Below are positions 1 through 9,136 of a DNA stretch of 60,739 nt, piece by piece (the stretch's first letter is position 1; each line of letters begins with the position of its first letter). The position numbers and the translations under genes were made by a program. Origin of the DNA: Acidobacteriaceae bacterium (GTDB lineage: Bacteria > Acidobacteriota > Terriglobia > Bryobacterales > Bryobacteraceae); the NCBI GenBank assembly GCA_020247055.1, contig JADCJL010000118.1, positions 1 through 60,739 on the forward strand, written 5' to 3'. The notes under the pieces were generated by a model. It had not been told where the DNA came from and searched no databases. It saw only the letters and a program-made list of their open reading frames with translations.

Positions 1-2
1 CG

Positions 3-2429
3 TTCGCCCAGCGCCCGCTTACCGGCTCCGCCAAGATCCAGCTGTCGCTCGAACGGCTGCAAACGGTCGGCAACGTGCTCATGATTGCCGCGCACCCGGA
101 TGACGAAAATACGGCGCTGCTGGCGTATTTCGCACGCGGCCGCCATCTGCGCACCGCCTATCTTTCGCTCACCCGCGGCGAAGGGGGCCAGAACCTCATC
201 GGCAGTGAACAGGGCGAACTGATGGGCGTCATCCGCACCCAGGAGCTGCTCGCCGCTCGCCGCGTCGACGGCGCCGAACAGTTCTTCTCCCGCGCCATCG
301 ATTTCGGCTTCTCTAAGACCGCCGCCTAAACGCTCGCCAAGTGTGACCGGGAAAAGGTCCTCGGCGATGTGGTTTATCACATTCGCAGCTTTCAGCCCGA
401 CGTCATCGTCCTCCGCTTCTCCGGCACCCCGCGCGACGGCCACGGCCAGCATCAGGCCTCCTCTCTCCTCGGCCGCGAAGCGTTCGCCGCCGCTGCTGAC
501 CCCGCCCGCTTCCCCGACCAGAAGCTCAAGCCCTGGAAAGCGAAACGCCTGCTGCTGAACGTGGCGGCCTTTACCCCCCAAATGCAGGCCGAAGCGGAGA
601 AGATGCCGGACAAGATCTCTCTCGACCTCGGCGTTTACGACCCCATTACCGGCCTCTCGTTCGGCGAAGTCGCCGCCATCTCCCGTAGCCAGCACCGCAG
701 CCAGGCCATGGGCGCCCGCGAAGACCGCGGCGCGCAGAAAAACTACTTCATCAATCTTGCCGGCGAACCCGCCACCGGCGACCTACTCGCCGGCATCGAC
801 ACGACGTGGGCGCGCGTGCCCGGCGGCGCCGAAACCGCCAAACTCCTCGCCGCCGCCCTCGCCGCCTTCAACCCGCGCCAGCCCCACGCCATCGTTCCTA
901 CCCTGCTCGCCGCCCGCCGCGCCATGGCCCCACTGCCGCACCCCGCCGTCCCCGCCCAGCTTCGCACCCTCGACGAAACCATCGCCGACTGCCTCGGCCT
1001 GTTCGTTGACGCCAGCGCCGACAAATACTACGCCGTACCTGGCGCCCCGCTCAACGTCCGCCTCCTCGCCATCAACCGCTCGCCCGTGGCCGTATCCTGG
1101 AACAGCGCGACCATCCTCGCCCCGCAGACCATCAACAAGCCGCTTCTTGCGGGCAACAACGAGGTGGTCGCCGCCACGGTCCAGGTGCCCGCCTCGCAGC
1201 CCTTCACCCGCCAATACTGGCTCGCCCGACCGCGTCTTGAAACCATGTATTCGATCGCCGACCAGACCGTCCTCGCCGACGCCGAGCAACCCGCGGCGCT
1301 CGCGGCCCGCTTCCAACTCACCGTCGCCGGAGAGTCGCTCGAACTCACCCGCCCCGTCTGGCATCGCTACACCGACCGTATCTACGGCGAACTCACCCGC
1401 CCGCTCGTCTTCACCCCGCCTGCGACGGTCTCGTTGAGCGAAAAATCCTACCTGTTCGCCACCGCCCAACCGCGCGAAGTCTCGCTGCAGATCACCGCCA
1501 TGCAGCCGCGCGCCAACGGCATCGCCCGCCTCCGCGTCCCCGCCGGTTGGAGCGTGCAGCCTGCCACGCAGCCCTTCTCGCTGGCCGATGCCGCCGAACA
1601 GACTACCGTCAAGTTCCAGGTCACGCCGCCGGCGCGGGAGTCGACCGCCTCGCTCGAGGCCGCGGTCGAGGTGGATGGCCGCGAGTTTTCCCTCTCGATG
1701 GGGTCGGTCGAATACCCGCACATTCCTCCGCAGGCCGTCTTCAGCGAAGCCAAGGCTAAGGCCGTCCGTGTCGACGTGCAAACCCTCTCCCGCAAGGTCG
1801 GCTACGTGATGGGCGCCGGCGACGAGGTGCCGCAGGCGTTGCGCCAACTCGGCTGTGAGGTCACGCTGCTCTCGGCGGGCGACCTCGCCACCGGCAACCT
1901 GCAGCAGTTCGACGCCATCGTCACTGGCGTCCGCGCCTTCAACACCCGCGCCGACCTCCGCGCCAACATCCAGCGCGTCTACGATTTCGCCGCCGCCGGC
2001 GGCACCGTCCTGGTGCAGTACAACGTCGTCGAAGGCGGCTTCTGGGGCGGCAATCCAAAGATCCTCGAAAAGGCCGGCCCCTATCCCTTCACGACCGCCA
2101 ACGAGCGGGTCACCGTCGAGGAAGCGCCGGTCGAGTTCCTGGCCACCCATCCGCTGCTGCAGAAGCCCAATCGCATCACCAACAAGGATTTTGAAGGCTG
2201 GGTGCAGGAGCGCGGACTCTATTTCGCCTCCCGCTTCGACGAGCGCTACACGAGCCTGTTCACCATGAACGATCCCGGCGAAAAACCTTTGCAGGGCGGA
2301 ACCCTCTATGCTCCGATTGGTAAGGGCGCTTATGTCTTTAGTCCGCTCAGCTGGTTCCGCCAGTTACCCAACGGGGTGCCGGGCGCCTTCCGTATCTTTG
2401 CCAATCTCCTCTCGGCAGGCAAACCATGA
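3..2429 (+). pseudogene. PIG-L family deacetylase with internal stop (5' end outside window)
   Basis: The reading frame is open from the window edge and carries the zinc-binding AHPDDE motif of PIG-L/LmbE N-deacetylases at 91-108, then stops at an in-frame TAA (327-329). The same frame continues straight after it to 2429 with the second family motif (GTPRDGHGQHQ, about 423-455), a long middle region and a C-terminal region that resembles a glutamine-amidotransferase-like fold. The family normally reads through this point with a short run such as EETLAKWDR; here E appears as TAA and W as TGT. So one protein of over 800 residues is split into an N-terminal piece and a 686-residue piece whose first ATG is 369. 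The gene overlaps the next start by ATGA. It is either a true pseudogene or carries a sequence error. Substrate unknown; family members remove N-acetyl groups from sugar conjugates. Confidence 0.8.
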
Positions 2430-2542
2430 TCGATGAACCGCCCCCTCTCCTCGGCACCTGGTCCCGGCTCTACGCCGCGGTCCTCGTCTATCTCGCCGTG
2501 CTGATTGCCCTGTTCTACTGGTTCGGCCGGACCTGGTCATGA
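2426..2542 (+). CDS. 38-residue single-pass membrane peptide
   Basis: A small reading frame fits exactly between the deacetylase and the symporter. Its ATG overlaps the upstream TGA (ATGA at 2426-2429) and its TGA overlaps the symporter ATG (ATGA at 2539-2542). The product begins MIDEPPPLLGTWSRLYA, has one hydrophobic helix at about residues 15-33 (rich in V, L, A, Y) and ends FGRTWS. Double translational coupling and the clean membrane helix argue that it is real. Small membrane partners are known for several sodium/solute symporters (for example YjcH with ActP, YhdT with PanF), so an accessory role for the following transporter is a reasonable inference. It has no recognised family. Confidence 0.7.
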   Translation: MIDEPPPLLGTWSRLYAAVLVYLAVLIALFYWFGRTWS

Positions 2543-4185
2543 GATTGTTTGACTGGGTCGTTCTCCTCCTCTCCCTCGGCGGAGTCATCTTCTACGGGCT
2601 CTGGAAAGCCCGCGGCAGCGACACCACCGACAACTATCTCCGCGCCGGCCGCACCATGCCCTGGTACGCCATGGCCCTCTCCATCATGGCGACGCAGGCT
2701 TCGGCCATCACCTTCATCTCCACCACCGGCCAGGCCTATGTCGACGGCATGCGGTTCGTGCAGTTCTACCTGGGACTGCCCATCGCCATGGTGATCCTTA
2801 GTGTCACCGCCGTGCCCGTGTTCCACCGCGCCAATGTCTATACGGCCTACGAGTATCTCGAGCAGCGCTTCGACAGCAAAGTCCGCCTGCTGGTCAGCAT
2901 TCTCTTCCTCATCCAGCGCGGCCTCGCCGTCGGCCTTGCCCTGTCGGCGCCCGCCATCGTGCTGACGGTCATCCTCGGCTGGCCCGCCGAAGTGACGACG
3001 ATCGTCATGGGCGTCACCGTTGTGCTGTACACGGCTCTCGGCGGCGTGAAGGCCATCACCTGGACCGACTTCTACCAGATGCTCATCATGATGTTCGGTC
3101 TGGCGATTGCGCTCGCCACCGCCGTCTGGATGCTGCCCGCCCAGGTCGGCTTTCTCGGAGCTCTCGAAGTTGCCGGCGGGGCAGGGAAGATCAACCCCAT
3201 CGTCACCGCCTTCTCCTGGAACGATCGCTACAACCTCTGGAGCGGTATCTTCGGCGGCATGTTCCTCGCGCTCTCTTACTTCGGCTGCGACCAGAGCCAG
3301 GTGCAGCGCTATCTCACGGGCAGCTCCATCGCCCAGAGCCGCCTCAGCCTCCTGTTCAATGGCGTCGCCAAGCTGCCGATGCAGTTCCTCATCCTCCTCA
3401 CCGGCTGTATCGTCTTCGCCTTTTTTACCTACAACCAGCCCCCGCTGCTGTTCCAGAAACACGCCCAGTCGCAGATTGAAAAGGCGCCCGAGTATCCCGA
3501 GCTCAAAGCCCGCTACGATGCCGCCTTTGCCAAACGCCGCGCCGCCGCCGAAAACATCGCTCAGGATAAAGCGGCCTACCAGGCCGCCGCCGCCGAGTTC
3601 GACGGCGTGCGCAAACAAGGCTCCCAACTCGCCGAACGCGTGCTCGGGGAAAAAGGCTTCAACGACACCAACTACATCTTCCTCAACTTCGTCACGAACT
3701 ACCTGCCCGCCGGCCTTGTCGGCCTCGTCATCGCCGCCATTCTCGCCGCCGCCATGTCCACCATCTCGGGCGAGATCAACTCGCTTGCCACGGTCTCCAT
3801 CATCGACGTCTACCGCCGCTACGGGAACCGCAACGCGGACGACCGGCACTATCTCTGGGCCGCCCGCATCGCCACGCTCTTCTGGGGCATCTACGCCGTC
3901 GTCACCGCGCAGTTTGCCCGCAACATGGGCTCACTCGTCGAAGCCGTCAACCTGCTCGGCTCGCTCTTCTACGGCGGCATCCTGGGCGTCTTCGTGCTGG
4001 CGATGTATACGAAGCGGGTTGGCCCCTGGGCCGCCTTTATCGGGGTCATCGCGGGCGAGACGGCGATCTTTGCGCTCCACTTCAGCGGCATGACGTCGTT
4101 TCTCTGGTACAACGTCATTGGCTGCCTGGTGGTGATCGCCGTCGGCCTCGGCCTCTCGTTCGTCGAAAAGAAAAAGCCCGCTTAA
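2539..4185 (+). CDS. Sodium/solute symporter (SSS family)
   Basis: A 548-residue polytopic membrane protein of the SSS (SGLT/PutP) family, expected to import an organic solute with Na+. It has the family's length and about 13-14 hydrophobic helices. The signature region AAAMSTISGEINSLATVSIIDVY (residues about 406-428 here written in parts: AAAMSTISGEIN then SLATVSIIDVY) matches the conserved late-helix motif. About 80 charged residues (roughly 305-385, with Lys/Ala/Glu-rich stretches) interrupt the membrane segments, probably an extracytoplasmic or cytoplasmic coiled loop. The start ATG overlaps the small membrane peptide; the stop overlaps the stop of glgC on the other strand by 4 bases. Substrate unknown; the adjacent deacetylase suggests a sugar or sugar derivative. 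Confidence 0.88.
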   Translation: MRLFDWVVLLLSLGGVIFYGLWKARGSDTTDNYLRAGRTMPWYAMALSIMATQASAITFISTTGQAYVDGMRFVQFYLGLPIAMVILSVTAVPVFHRANVYTAYEYLEQRFDSKVRLLVSILFLIQRGLAVGLALSAPAIVLTVILGWPAEVTTIVMGVTVVLYTALGGVKAITWTDFYQMLIMMFGLAIALATAVWMLPAQVGFLGALEVAGGAGKINPIVTAFSWNDRYNLWSGIFGGMFLALSYFGCDQSQVQRYLTGSSIAQSRLSLLFNGVAKLPMQFLILLTGCIVFAFFTYNQPPLLFQKHAQSQIEKAPEYPELKARYDAAFAKRRAAAENIAQDKAAYQAAAAEFDGVRKQGSQLAERVLGEKGFNDTNYIFLNFVTNYLPAGLVGLVIAAILAAAMSTISGEINSLATVSIIDVYRRYGNRNADDRHYLWAARIATLFWGIYAVVTAQFARNMGSLVEAVNLLGSLFYGGILGVFVLAMYTKRVGPWAAFIGVIAGETAIFALHFSGMTSFLWYNVIGCLVVIAVGLGLSFVEKKKPA

Positions 4186-5435
4186 ACCTGCATCGTGGCC
4201 ACGTCGACGTGGCTGCGATGGCCCTCCACTACCACGATGCCGCTCTCGGTCACGTGGTAGCGCTTGGCGTCCTGCTCGAGATCGTAGCCGATGGTCGCGC
4301 CCTCCGGTATCCGAACGTTCTTGTCAAGAATCGCCCGTTTGATCTTCGCCCGCCGGCCGATGTCGCAGTTGTCGAAGACGATCGAGTCTTCAATCATCGC
4401 CCCGGCGTGAATCCGGCAGCCGCGTCCAATGACGGAGTTCTTCACCGATCCGCCCGAAAGAATCGTCCCGCCGGCCACAATCGAGTCGATGCCGACGCCG
4501 CGCCGCCCCTCCTCATCGAAGGTGAACTTCGCCGGCGGATCCTCGTACCCGGCCGTCCGCAGCCGCCACTCGCGGTTGTACAGGTTCAGTGCCGGGTCTA
4601 CAGACCGCAGGTCCATGTTGGCCTCGTAGTAGGCCTCGAGCGTCCCGACGTCCCGCCAGTAGGACTGCGCTCCGGGCGGGTCGCCCGGAATCCGGTTGGT
4701 CTGGAAATCATAGGCGAACAGCTCACTCCGGCCGACGAGCGAAGGCAGAATGTCGCGTCCGAAGTCGTGCGAAGAGTTCTCGTTTTCGGCGTCGGCGTAC
4801 AGCTCCCGCAGCAGCAGGCCGGTCGAGAAGACGTAGTTGCCCATGGAGGCAAACACCTGGTCGGGCTTGCCGGGTATCGTGGGCGAATTGGGATTCTTCT
4901 CGTGGAAGCCGTGGATGCGCCCGTCCGGGCCGGCTTCGATGACGCCAAATTCGCTCGCGTACTGCTTGTCCACCGGAATCGCCGCCACCGTGGCCTGCGC
5001 GCGCTTCTGCTCGTGGAACTCAATCATCTCGCGGATGTTCATCCGGTAGATGTGATCGGCGCCGAAGATTACCACCAGGTGTGGGTCGGCCTGCTCAATC
5101 AGGTTGATGTTCTGGTAGACGGCATCGGCCGTGCCGCGGTACCAGGTCTCGCCGGCCGAACGCATCTGCGCCGGCACCGGAATCACGAAGTGGTTCTTCA
5201 AAAGCCCGCTGAACTCCCAGCCGTCGCGGATGTGCTGCAGCAGCGACTGGCTCTTGAACTGGATCAGCACATAGGTCGAATAGACCCCCGAGTTCACCAG
5301 ATTACTGAGCACGAAATCGATGATTCGGTAGCGGCCGCCAAACGGCACCGCCGGTTTTGCGCGTTCTTTGGTCAGAGGATAAAGGCGGGTGCCCTTACCT
5401 CCGGCCAACACAAACGCCAGGACTCGAAGTTGCAT
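4182..5435 (-). CDS. glgC: Glucose-1-phosphate adenylyltransferase
   Basis: Makes ADP-glucose from glucose 1-phosphate and ATP, the committed step of bacterial glycogen synthesis. The 417-residue protein has the usual length. The N-terminal pyrophosphorylase loop GGKGTRLYPLTKERAKPAVP (residues about 12-31) and the following RYRIIDFVLSNLVNSG motif are typical, as is the later FGADHIYRM. The C-terminal third shows the left-handed beta-helix hexapeptide pattern (SVIGRGCRIHAGAMIEDSIV region). It is a lone gene; no glgA or glgB lies nearby. It converges on the symporter with the stop codons interlocked at 4182-4185, and its upstream gap to the YjbR gene is 134 bases. Confidence 0.95.
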   Translation of the reverse strand: MQLRVLAFVLAGGKGTRLYPLTKERAKPAVPFGGRYRIIDFVLSNLVNSGVYSTYVLIQFKSQSLLQHIRDGWEFSGLLKNHFVIPVPAQMRSAGETWYRGTADAVYQNINLIEQADPHLVVIFGADHIYRMNIREMIEFHEQKRAQATVAAIPVDKQYASEFGVIEAGPDGRIHGFHEKNPNSPTIPGKPDQVFASMGNYVFSTGLLLRELYADAENENSSHDFGRDILPSLVGRSELFAYDFQTNRIPGDPPGAQSYWRDVGTLEAYYEANMDLRSVDPALNLYNREWRLRTAGYEDPPAKFTFDEEGRRGVGIDSIVAGGTILSGGSVKNSVIGRGCRIHAGAMIEDSIVFDNCDIGRRAKIKRAILDKNVRIPEGATIGYDLEQDAKRYHVTESGIVVVEGHRSHVDVATMQV

Positions 5436-5569
5436 GAATTCACGCTCCCGCTGAAGCCGTTCGACGCTCCAGCAAATTGATCAGAAAAAAGACCTGCCTC
5501 CCTTGTATCGAACCACGTCCGGCGAGCGCAAGTTTTGGCCCGCCCGCGCGGCGTTACACTGATCTCAAA

Positions 5570-5938
5570 ATGAGCCTCTCCTGGGTCCGTAGCTTCTGCC
5601 GTCAACTGCCGGGCGCCACCGAAGAGATGAAGTGGGAAAAACTGGCGTTTTGTATCGACGGAAAAATCTTCGCCCTCCTCAGTCTCGAACCCGACGCCGT
5701 CATGCTCTGCTTCAAGTGCGCGCCGGAAGCCTTCGCGGAACTCACTGATCTGCCCGGCGTCATCCAGGCCCCCTACTTTGCCCGCCGCCAGTGGGTCGCG
5801 CTCGAACCCACCGCCAACCTCCCGCGCTCCCAACTCGCACCGCTCCTGCGCACCTCCTACGACCTCGTCCTCGCCAAACTGCCCCGCTACCGGCAGAATC
5901 AGCTCCGCGGCGCCCCCGTGCCCCCGGCCGCCGAGTGA
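5570..5938 (+). CDS. MmcQ/YjbR family protein
   Basis: A 122-residue cytoplasmic protein of the MmcQ/YjbR (CyaY-like fold) family. Recognisable features are the N-terminal LPGATEEMKWEKLAFCIDGKIFA region, FKCAPEAFAEL and the P-YFARRQWVAL stretch followed by a C-terminal helix with LLRTSYDLVLAKL. The frame is open further upstream, but ATG 5570 is chosen because homologous sequence starts there and the upstream part is low-quality; a TACACT hexamer at about 5555-5560 could be a -10 element. The function of the family is not firmly known (a DNA-binding role has been suggested). It lies 15 bases upstream of the Gfo/Idh gene and probably shares its transcript. Confidence 0.8.
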   Translation: MSLSWVRSFCRQLPGATEEMKWEKLAFCIDGKIFALLSLEPDAVMLCFKCAPEAFAELTDLPGVIQAPYFARRQWVALEPTANLPRSQLAPLLRTSYDLVLAKLPRYRQNQLRGAPVPPAAE

Positions 5939-5953
5939 TAATAAGGGGTTACT

Positions 5954-6964
5954 ATGCGACTCGCCGTAATCGGACTCGGATTCATGGGCAGCACCCACCT
6001 GAAGGCGCTGCAAAACCTCCCAGGCGTGGAACTCGCCGCCGTCGTCAGCAACGACCCCAAGAAGCTCGCCGGCGATCTCAGCGCCATCCAGGGCAACCTC
6101 GGCGGCCCCGGCGAAGTGCTCGACTTTTCAAGCGTCAAGCAGTACCGCACCCCCGAAGAGGCCTTCGCTGACCCCACCATCGACGCCGTCGACCTCTGCC
6201 TGCCCACCGACCTCCACGCTCCGCTCTCCATTGCCGCCCTCCGCGCCGGCAAGCACGTGCTCGTCGAAAAGCCCATGGCCCTCGACCTCGCTCAGTGCGA
6301 TGAGATGATCGCCGAAGCCGAAAAAGCCGGCCGCGTGCTCATGACCGCCCAGGTCCTCCGCTTCTTCCCCGCCTACACCGCCCTCCGCGCGCAACTCGCA
6401 ACCGGCCAACTCGGCCAGGTCCGCGCCGCACTCTTCCGCCGCCGCTGCGCCGCGCCCTTCTGGAGCCAGTGGCTCAAGAACTCCGCCAAGTCCGGCGGCG
6501 GCGTTTTCGACCTCCTCATCCACGACATCGACATGTGCCTCCACCTGTTTGGCCTCCCCACCGCCGTCAGCGCCACCGGCTACGAAGACCTGAACACCGG
6601 CATCGACTTCCTCAACGCCACCCTCCACTACCCCGATATCCCCTCCGTGGTCGTCTCGGGCGGCTGGCACCATCCCAAGTCTTATCCTTTCTCGATGGAG
6701 TACACCGTCTCGGCCGATGGCGGCACCCTCGACTACTCCACCGACAACCGCCCCCCCACCCTTTACAAGTTCGACGGCGAAAAAGAGACTCTGCCGCTCG
6801 ACAACGTCGATGGCTACGCGGCCGAAATCCAGTATTTTGCCGAGTGCGTCAATGAAGGCAAGCAGCCCCTCGTCTGCTCCCCCCGCGACTCGGCCAACGC
6901 CGTCCATCTCGCCCACGTCCTGCTGGCCTCCCGCGCGGCCGGCGGTGACCGGCTAACGCTCTAG
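5954..6964 (+). CDS. Gfo/Idh/MocA family NAD(P)-dependent oxidoreductase
   Basis: A 336-residue sugar-dehydrogenase-like protein. The N-terminal Rossmann fold has VIGLGFMGSTH (residues 5-15), and the family motif EKP occurs at 105-107 (VEKPMALD). The C-terminal alpha/beta domain carries GGGVFDLLIHDIDMCLHLFG, where the catalytic Lys/Asp-His region of the family lies. Length is normal. A purine-rich AAGGGG precedes ATG 5954 by about 7 bases. Members oxidise, reduce or epimerise sugars and inositols; the substrate cannot be read from sequence. The next gene starts 5 bases after the stop, so the pair is probably cotranscribed. Confidence 0.92.
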   Translation: MRLAVIGLGFMGSTHLKALQNLPGVELAAVVSNDPKKLAGDLSAIQGNLGGPGEVLDFSSVKQYRTPEEAFADPTIDAVDLCLPTDLHAPLSIAALRAGKHVLVEKPMALDLAQCDEMIAEAEKAGRVLMTAQVLRFFPAYTALRAQLATGQLGQVRAALFRRRCAAPFWSQWLKNSAKSGGGVFDLLIHDIDMCLHLFGLPTAVSATGYEDLNTGIDFLNATLHYPDIPSVVVSGGWHHPKSYPFSMEYTVSADGGTLDYSTDNRPPTLYKFDGEKETLPLDNVDGYAAEIQYFAECVNEGKQPLVCSPRDSANAVHLAHVLLASRAAGGDRLTL

Positions 6965-6969
6965 CGCCT

Positions 6970-7491
6970 ATGCTCGCGAGCTACTTCCGGCTCCTGCTCC
7001 GCATCGCGCTTGGCACGTTCCTGGTGCTCGGCGCCGTCGTCGGCATCGGCCTCCTGCTCGATGAGAAACACACCGCCACGCGGGAAACCGTTCTCGCCGC
7101 CCCGCCCCAAGCCGTCTGGGCCTCCATCACCGATTTTTCGAACGCCCCCAGCCTCCGCCCCGGCCTCTCCCGCGTCGATGTTCTGCCGCCCGTCAATGGC
7201 CTGCCCGCCTGGCGCGAAGTCGAGCGCAGCGGCAAAGCCATCTCCTACGCCGTCACCGAAAGCCAGCCGCCCTCCCGCCTCGTTGTGCGCCTCCTCGGGG
7301 ACGACCAGCCCTTCGCCGGCGTCTGGACCTACGAACTCACCCCCGCCGGTTCCGGCACCCGTCTGCGCCTCACCGAGAACGGCGAAATCTACCACCCCGT
7401 CTTCCGCTTCGTCTTCCACCTGTTTCTGAACCAGGCGGCCACCATCGAACAGTATCTCGGCGCGCTCGAAGCCAGGCACGGCAAGTCCTAG
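6970..7491 (+). CDS. Membrane-anchored SRPBCC (START-like) family protein
   Basis: A 173-residue protein with an N-terminal hydrophobic helix (residues about 8-30, LLLRIALGTFLVLGAVVGIGL) and then a polyketide-cyclase/START-like domain: TRETVLAAPPQAVWASITDF is the typical opening strand-helix, and the central YELTPAGSGTRLRLTENGE strands fit as well. Such domains bind hydrophobic ligands. The anchor would place the domain outside the cytoplasm. It follows the oxidoreductase by 5 bases. It converges with the regulatory-domain protein on the minus strand, 6 bases away. Confidence 0.82.
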   Translation: MLASYFRLLLRIALGTFLVLGAVVGIGLLLDEKHTATRETVLAAPPQAVWASITDFSNAPSLRPGLSRVDVLPPVNGLPAWREVERSGKAISYAVTESQPPSRLVVRLLGDDQPFAGVWTYELTPAGSGTRLRLTENGEIYHPVFRFVFHLFLNQAATIEQYLGALEARHGKS

Positions 7492-7497
7492 CCCGCC

Positions 7498-9066
7498 TCA
7501 ATCCCCGCCTTCTAGCTCTTTCTGCGTCACCAACTGCAAGGTCACCGTAGCGGTCTCCCCCTCACCCACCTTCACCGTGGTCAGCCGACTCTGCACTTTC
7601 CGTTGATTCTCCTCATCCATCTCGGCTGCCATCTCGGCTGTCTCCAGCGCCAAGGCCTGGTACTCGCCCGGCGCCAAGCCTCCCAGGCGAAATCGTCCCT
7701 GTTCATCGATCGTCGCCACGACCGGAGCATTTGGCACCGGCCCGTTCAGCCAGACCACTCCCCCCTTCGCCCCCGTCACCTGACCACTCACCGCGGCCGG
7801 CTTGGTTCCGAACAGGATCTCCACCGGCGCCGCCGCCTCCCCCGCCGTTAGATCCAGGCTCATCCCCGGCACCGGCTGGCCGCCCAGCGTAATCGCCTTC
7901 AGGTAAGTGCCCGCTGGCGCCGTCACGCTCACCGGCAGGACATCGCGCCCCACCCGCGTCAGCACGAAGGTGCCGTCCGGCTTACCGGTGGTCTGCACGA
8001 TCCCCCCCCCGAACCCACCCAGCATCACGCGCACCTTGGTCCACTCCGCCGGGCTCCCCGTATCCGTCCGCATCTGCCCCTGCACCGTCAGCGGCGCCCC
8101 GGCGAACAGCACCAGGTTCTCCACCGGCCTGTCGCTCAACTGCACCGTCGTCCGGCCTACCACCACCGGCGCACCCTGCCCGAAATGCACCACCAGCAGC
8201 GTGTACGACCCCGGCGGCAACCCCGCCGTCTCGAACTCCCCATCTCCCCGGACGCGCCCGCCCCCCCCGGCGAACCCGCCGCGGCCCATTTGCGCCATCC
8301 CCGTCCCTCCCGTCGTCACCATCACCTGGTAGCCCTCCCGCCCCCCTCCCGGAACGGTGCCCTGCACGCGGCCGCGAATCCGCTGCATCGTCGTCCGCCG
8401 CTGCACAATCGTCAAGCCGGTGGCGTCCTGACCGGCCAGCACCACCACCGGCGCCGCACTGCTCTCCTCTCGCGCCGAAGGATAGTAAGTTGCCGGATAC
8501 CCATACTCCTGCGCGCTGCCGGGCGCCAGAAAACTTCCCTCCCGCCGCGCTACCAGGTAGTAACGCCCCGGCGCCACCCCCGCCAGCCGGAACTCGCCCA
8601 GATCATTGGTGGCCGCCCCGGGCGACGGCCCCAGCCGCCCCGCCGCCCGGCTGCCCCGCGCCGGCACCAGCGCGACAAACGCCCGCTCCACCGGATCCCC
8701 GTCCTCGTCCACCACCCGCCCCGCCACCACGCTCTGCGGATTCAGCCGAAACTCAATGCCGCTCACCGTCTGGCCGGCCTCTACCTTCACGCGGGTCCGG
8801 TAAGCGGCCCGCAAAAATCCATTCCGCGTGGCCGAAAGCCGGTACTCGCCCGGCGCGGCCGGAACCCGGAACGCCCCGTCGGCCCCGGTCATCGCCTGCA
8901 CGGCGCCCCGCTCGGTGGAGAGCGTCACCAGCGCTTTCGCTACCGCCTCGCCTGTCATTCCGTGCACCACACGGCCGCTCACGGCCCCCATCGGCGGCGC
9001 CTCCTGCGCACCACCCGTTCCCAGGGCAAACAAAAGGCAAAACAAGCGCCAACTTCCACGTCGCAT
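7498..9066 (-). CDS. Secreted carboxypeptidase-regulatory-like domain protein
   Basis: A 522-residue exported protein. Start ATG 9066 is chosen because it opens a clear signal peptide (MRRGSWRLFCLLFALGTGG, cut near AQEAP); the frame is open further upstream but would run into the gyrA promoter region. The body is a series of beta-sandwich repeats of the CarboxypepD_reg type: GRVVHGMTGEAVAKALVTL, GRVVDEDGDPVERAFVALV, and later G-rich repeats with PPGSYTLLV and LAPGEYQAL ends. Such repeat proteins are abundant in Solibacter-like acidobacteria, where their role at the cell surface is not known. Divergent from gyrA with 70 bases between starts. Confidence 0.85.
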   Translation of the reverse strand: MRRGSWRLFCLLFALGTGGAQEAPPMGAVSGRVVHGMTGEAVAKALVTLSTERGAVQAMTGADGAFRVPAAPGEYRLSATRNGFLRAAYRTRVKVEAGQTVSGIEFRLNPQSVVAGRVVDEDGDPVERAFVALVPARGSRAAGRLGPSPGAATNDLGEFRLAGVAPGRYYLVARREGSFLAPGSAQEYGYPATYYPSAREESSAAPVVVLAGQDATGLTIVQRRTTMQRIRGRVQGTVPGGGREGYQVMVTTGGTGMAQMGRGGFAGGGGRVRGDGEFETAGLPPGSYTLLVVHFGQGAPVVVGRTTVQLSDRPVENLVLFAGAPLTVQGQMRTDTGSPAEWTKVRVMLGGFGGGIVQTTGKPDGTFVLTRVGRDVLPVSVTAPAGTYLKAITLGGQPVPGMSLDLTAGEAAAPVEILFGTKPAAVSGQVTGAKGGVVWLNGPVPNAPVVATIDEQGRFRLGGLAPGEYQALALETAEMAAEMDEENQRKVQSRLTTVKVGEGETATVTLQLVTQKELEGGD

Positions 9067-9136
9067 CTTTAATAGAATACAGGACTTACGTCTGCTTGAT
9101 CTGATATCATAGAGCGAGTTTTGTAAGGAGCTACCT

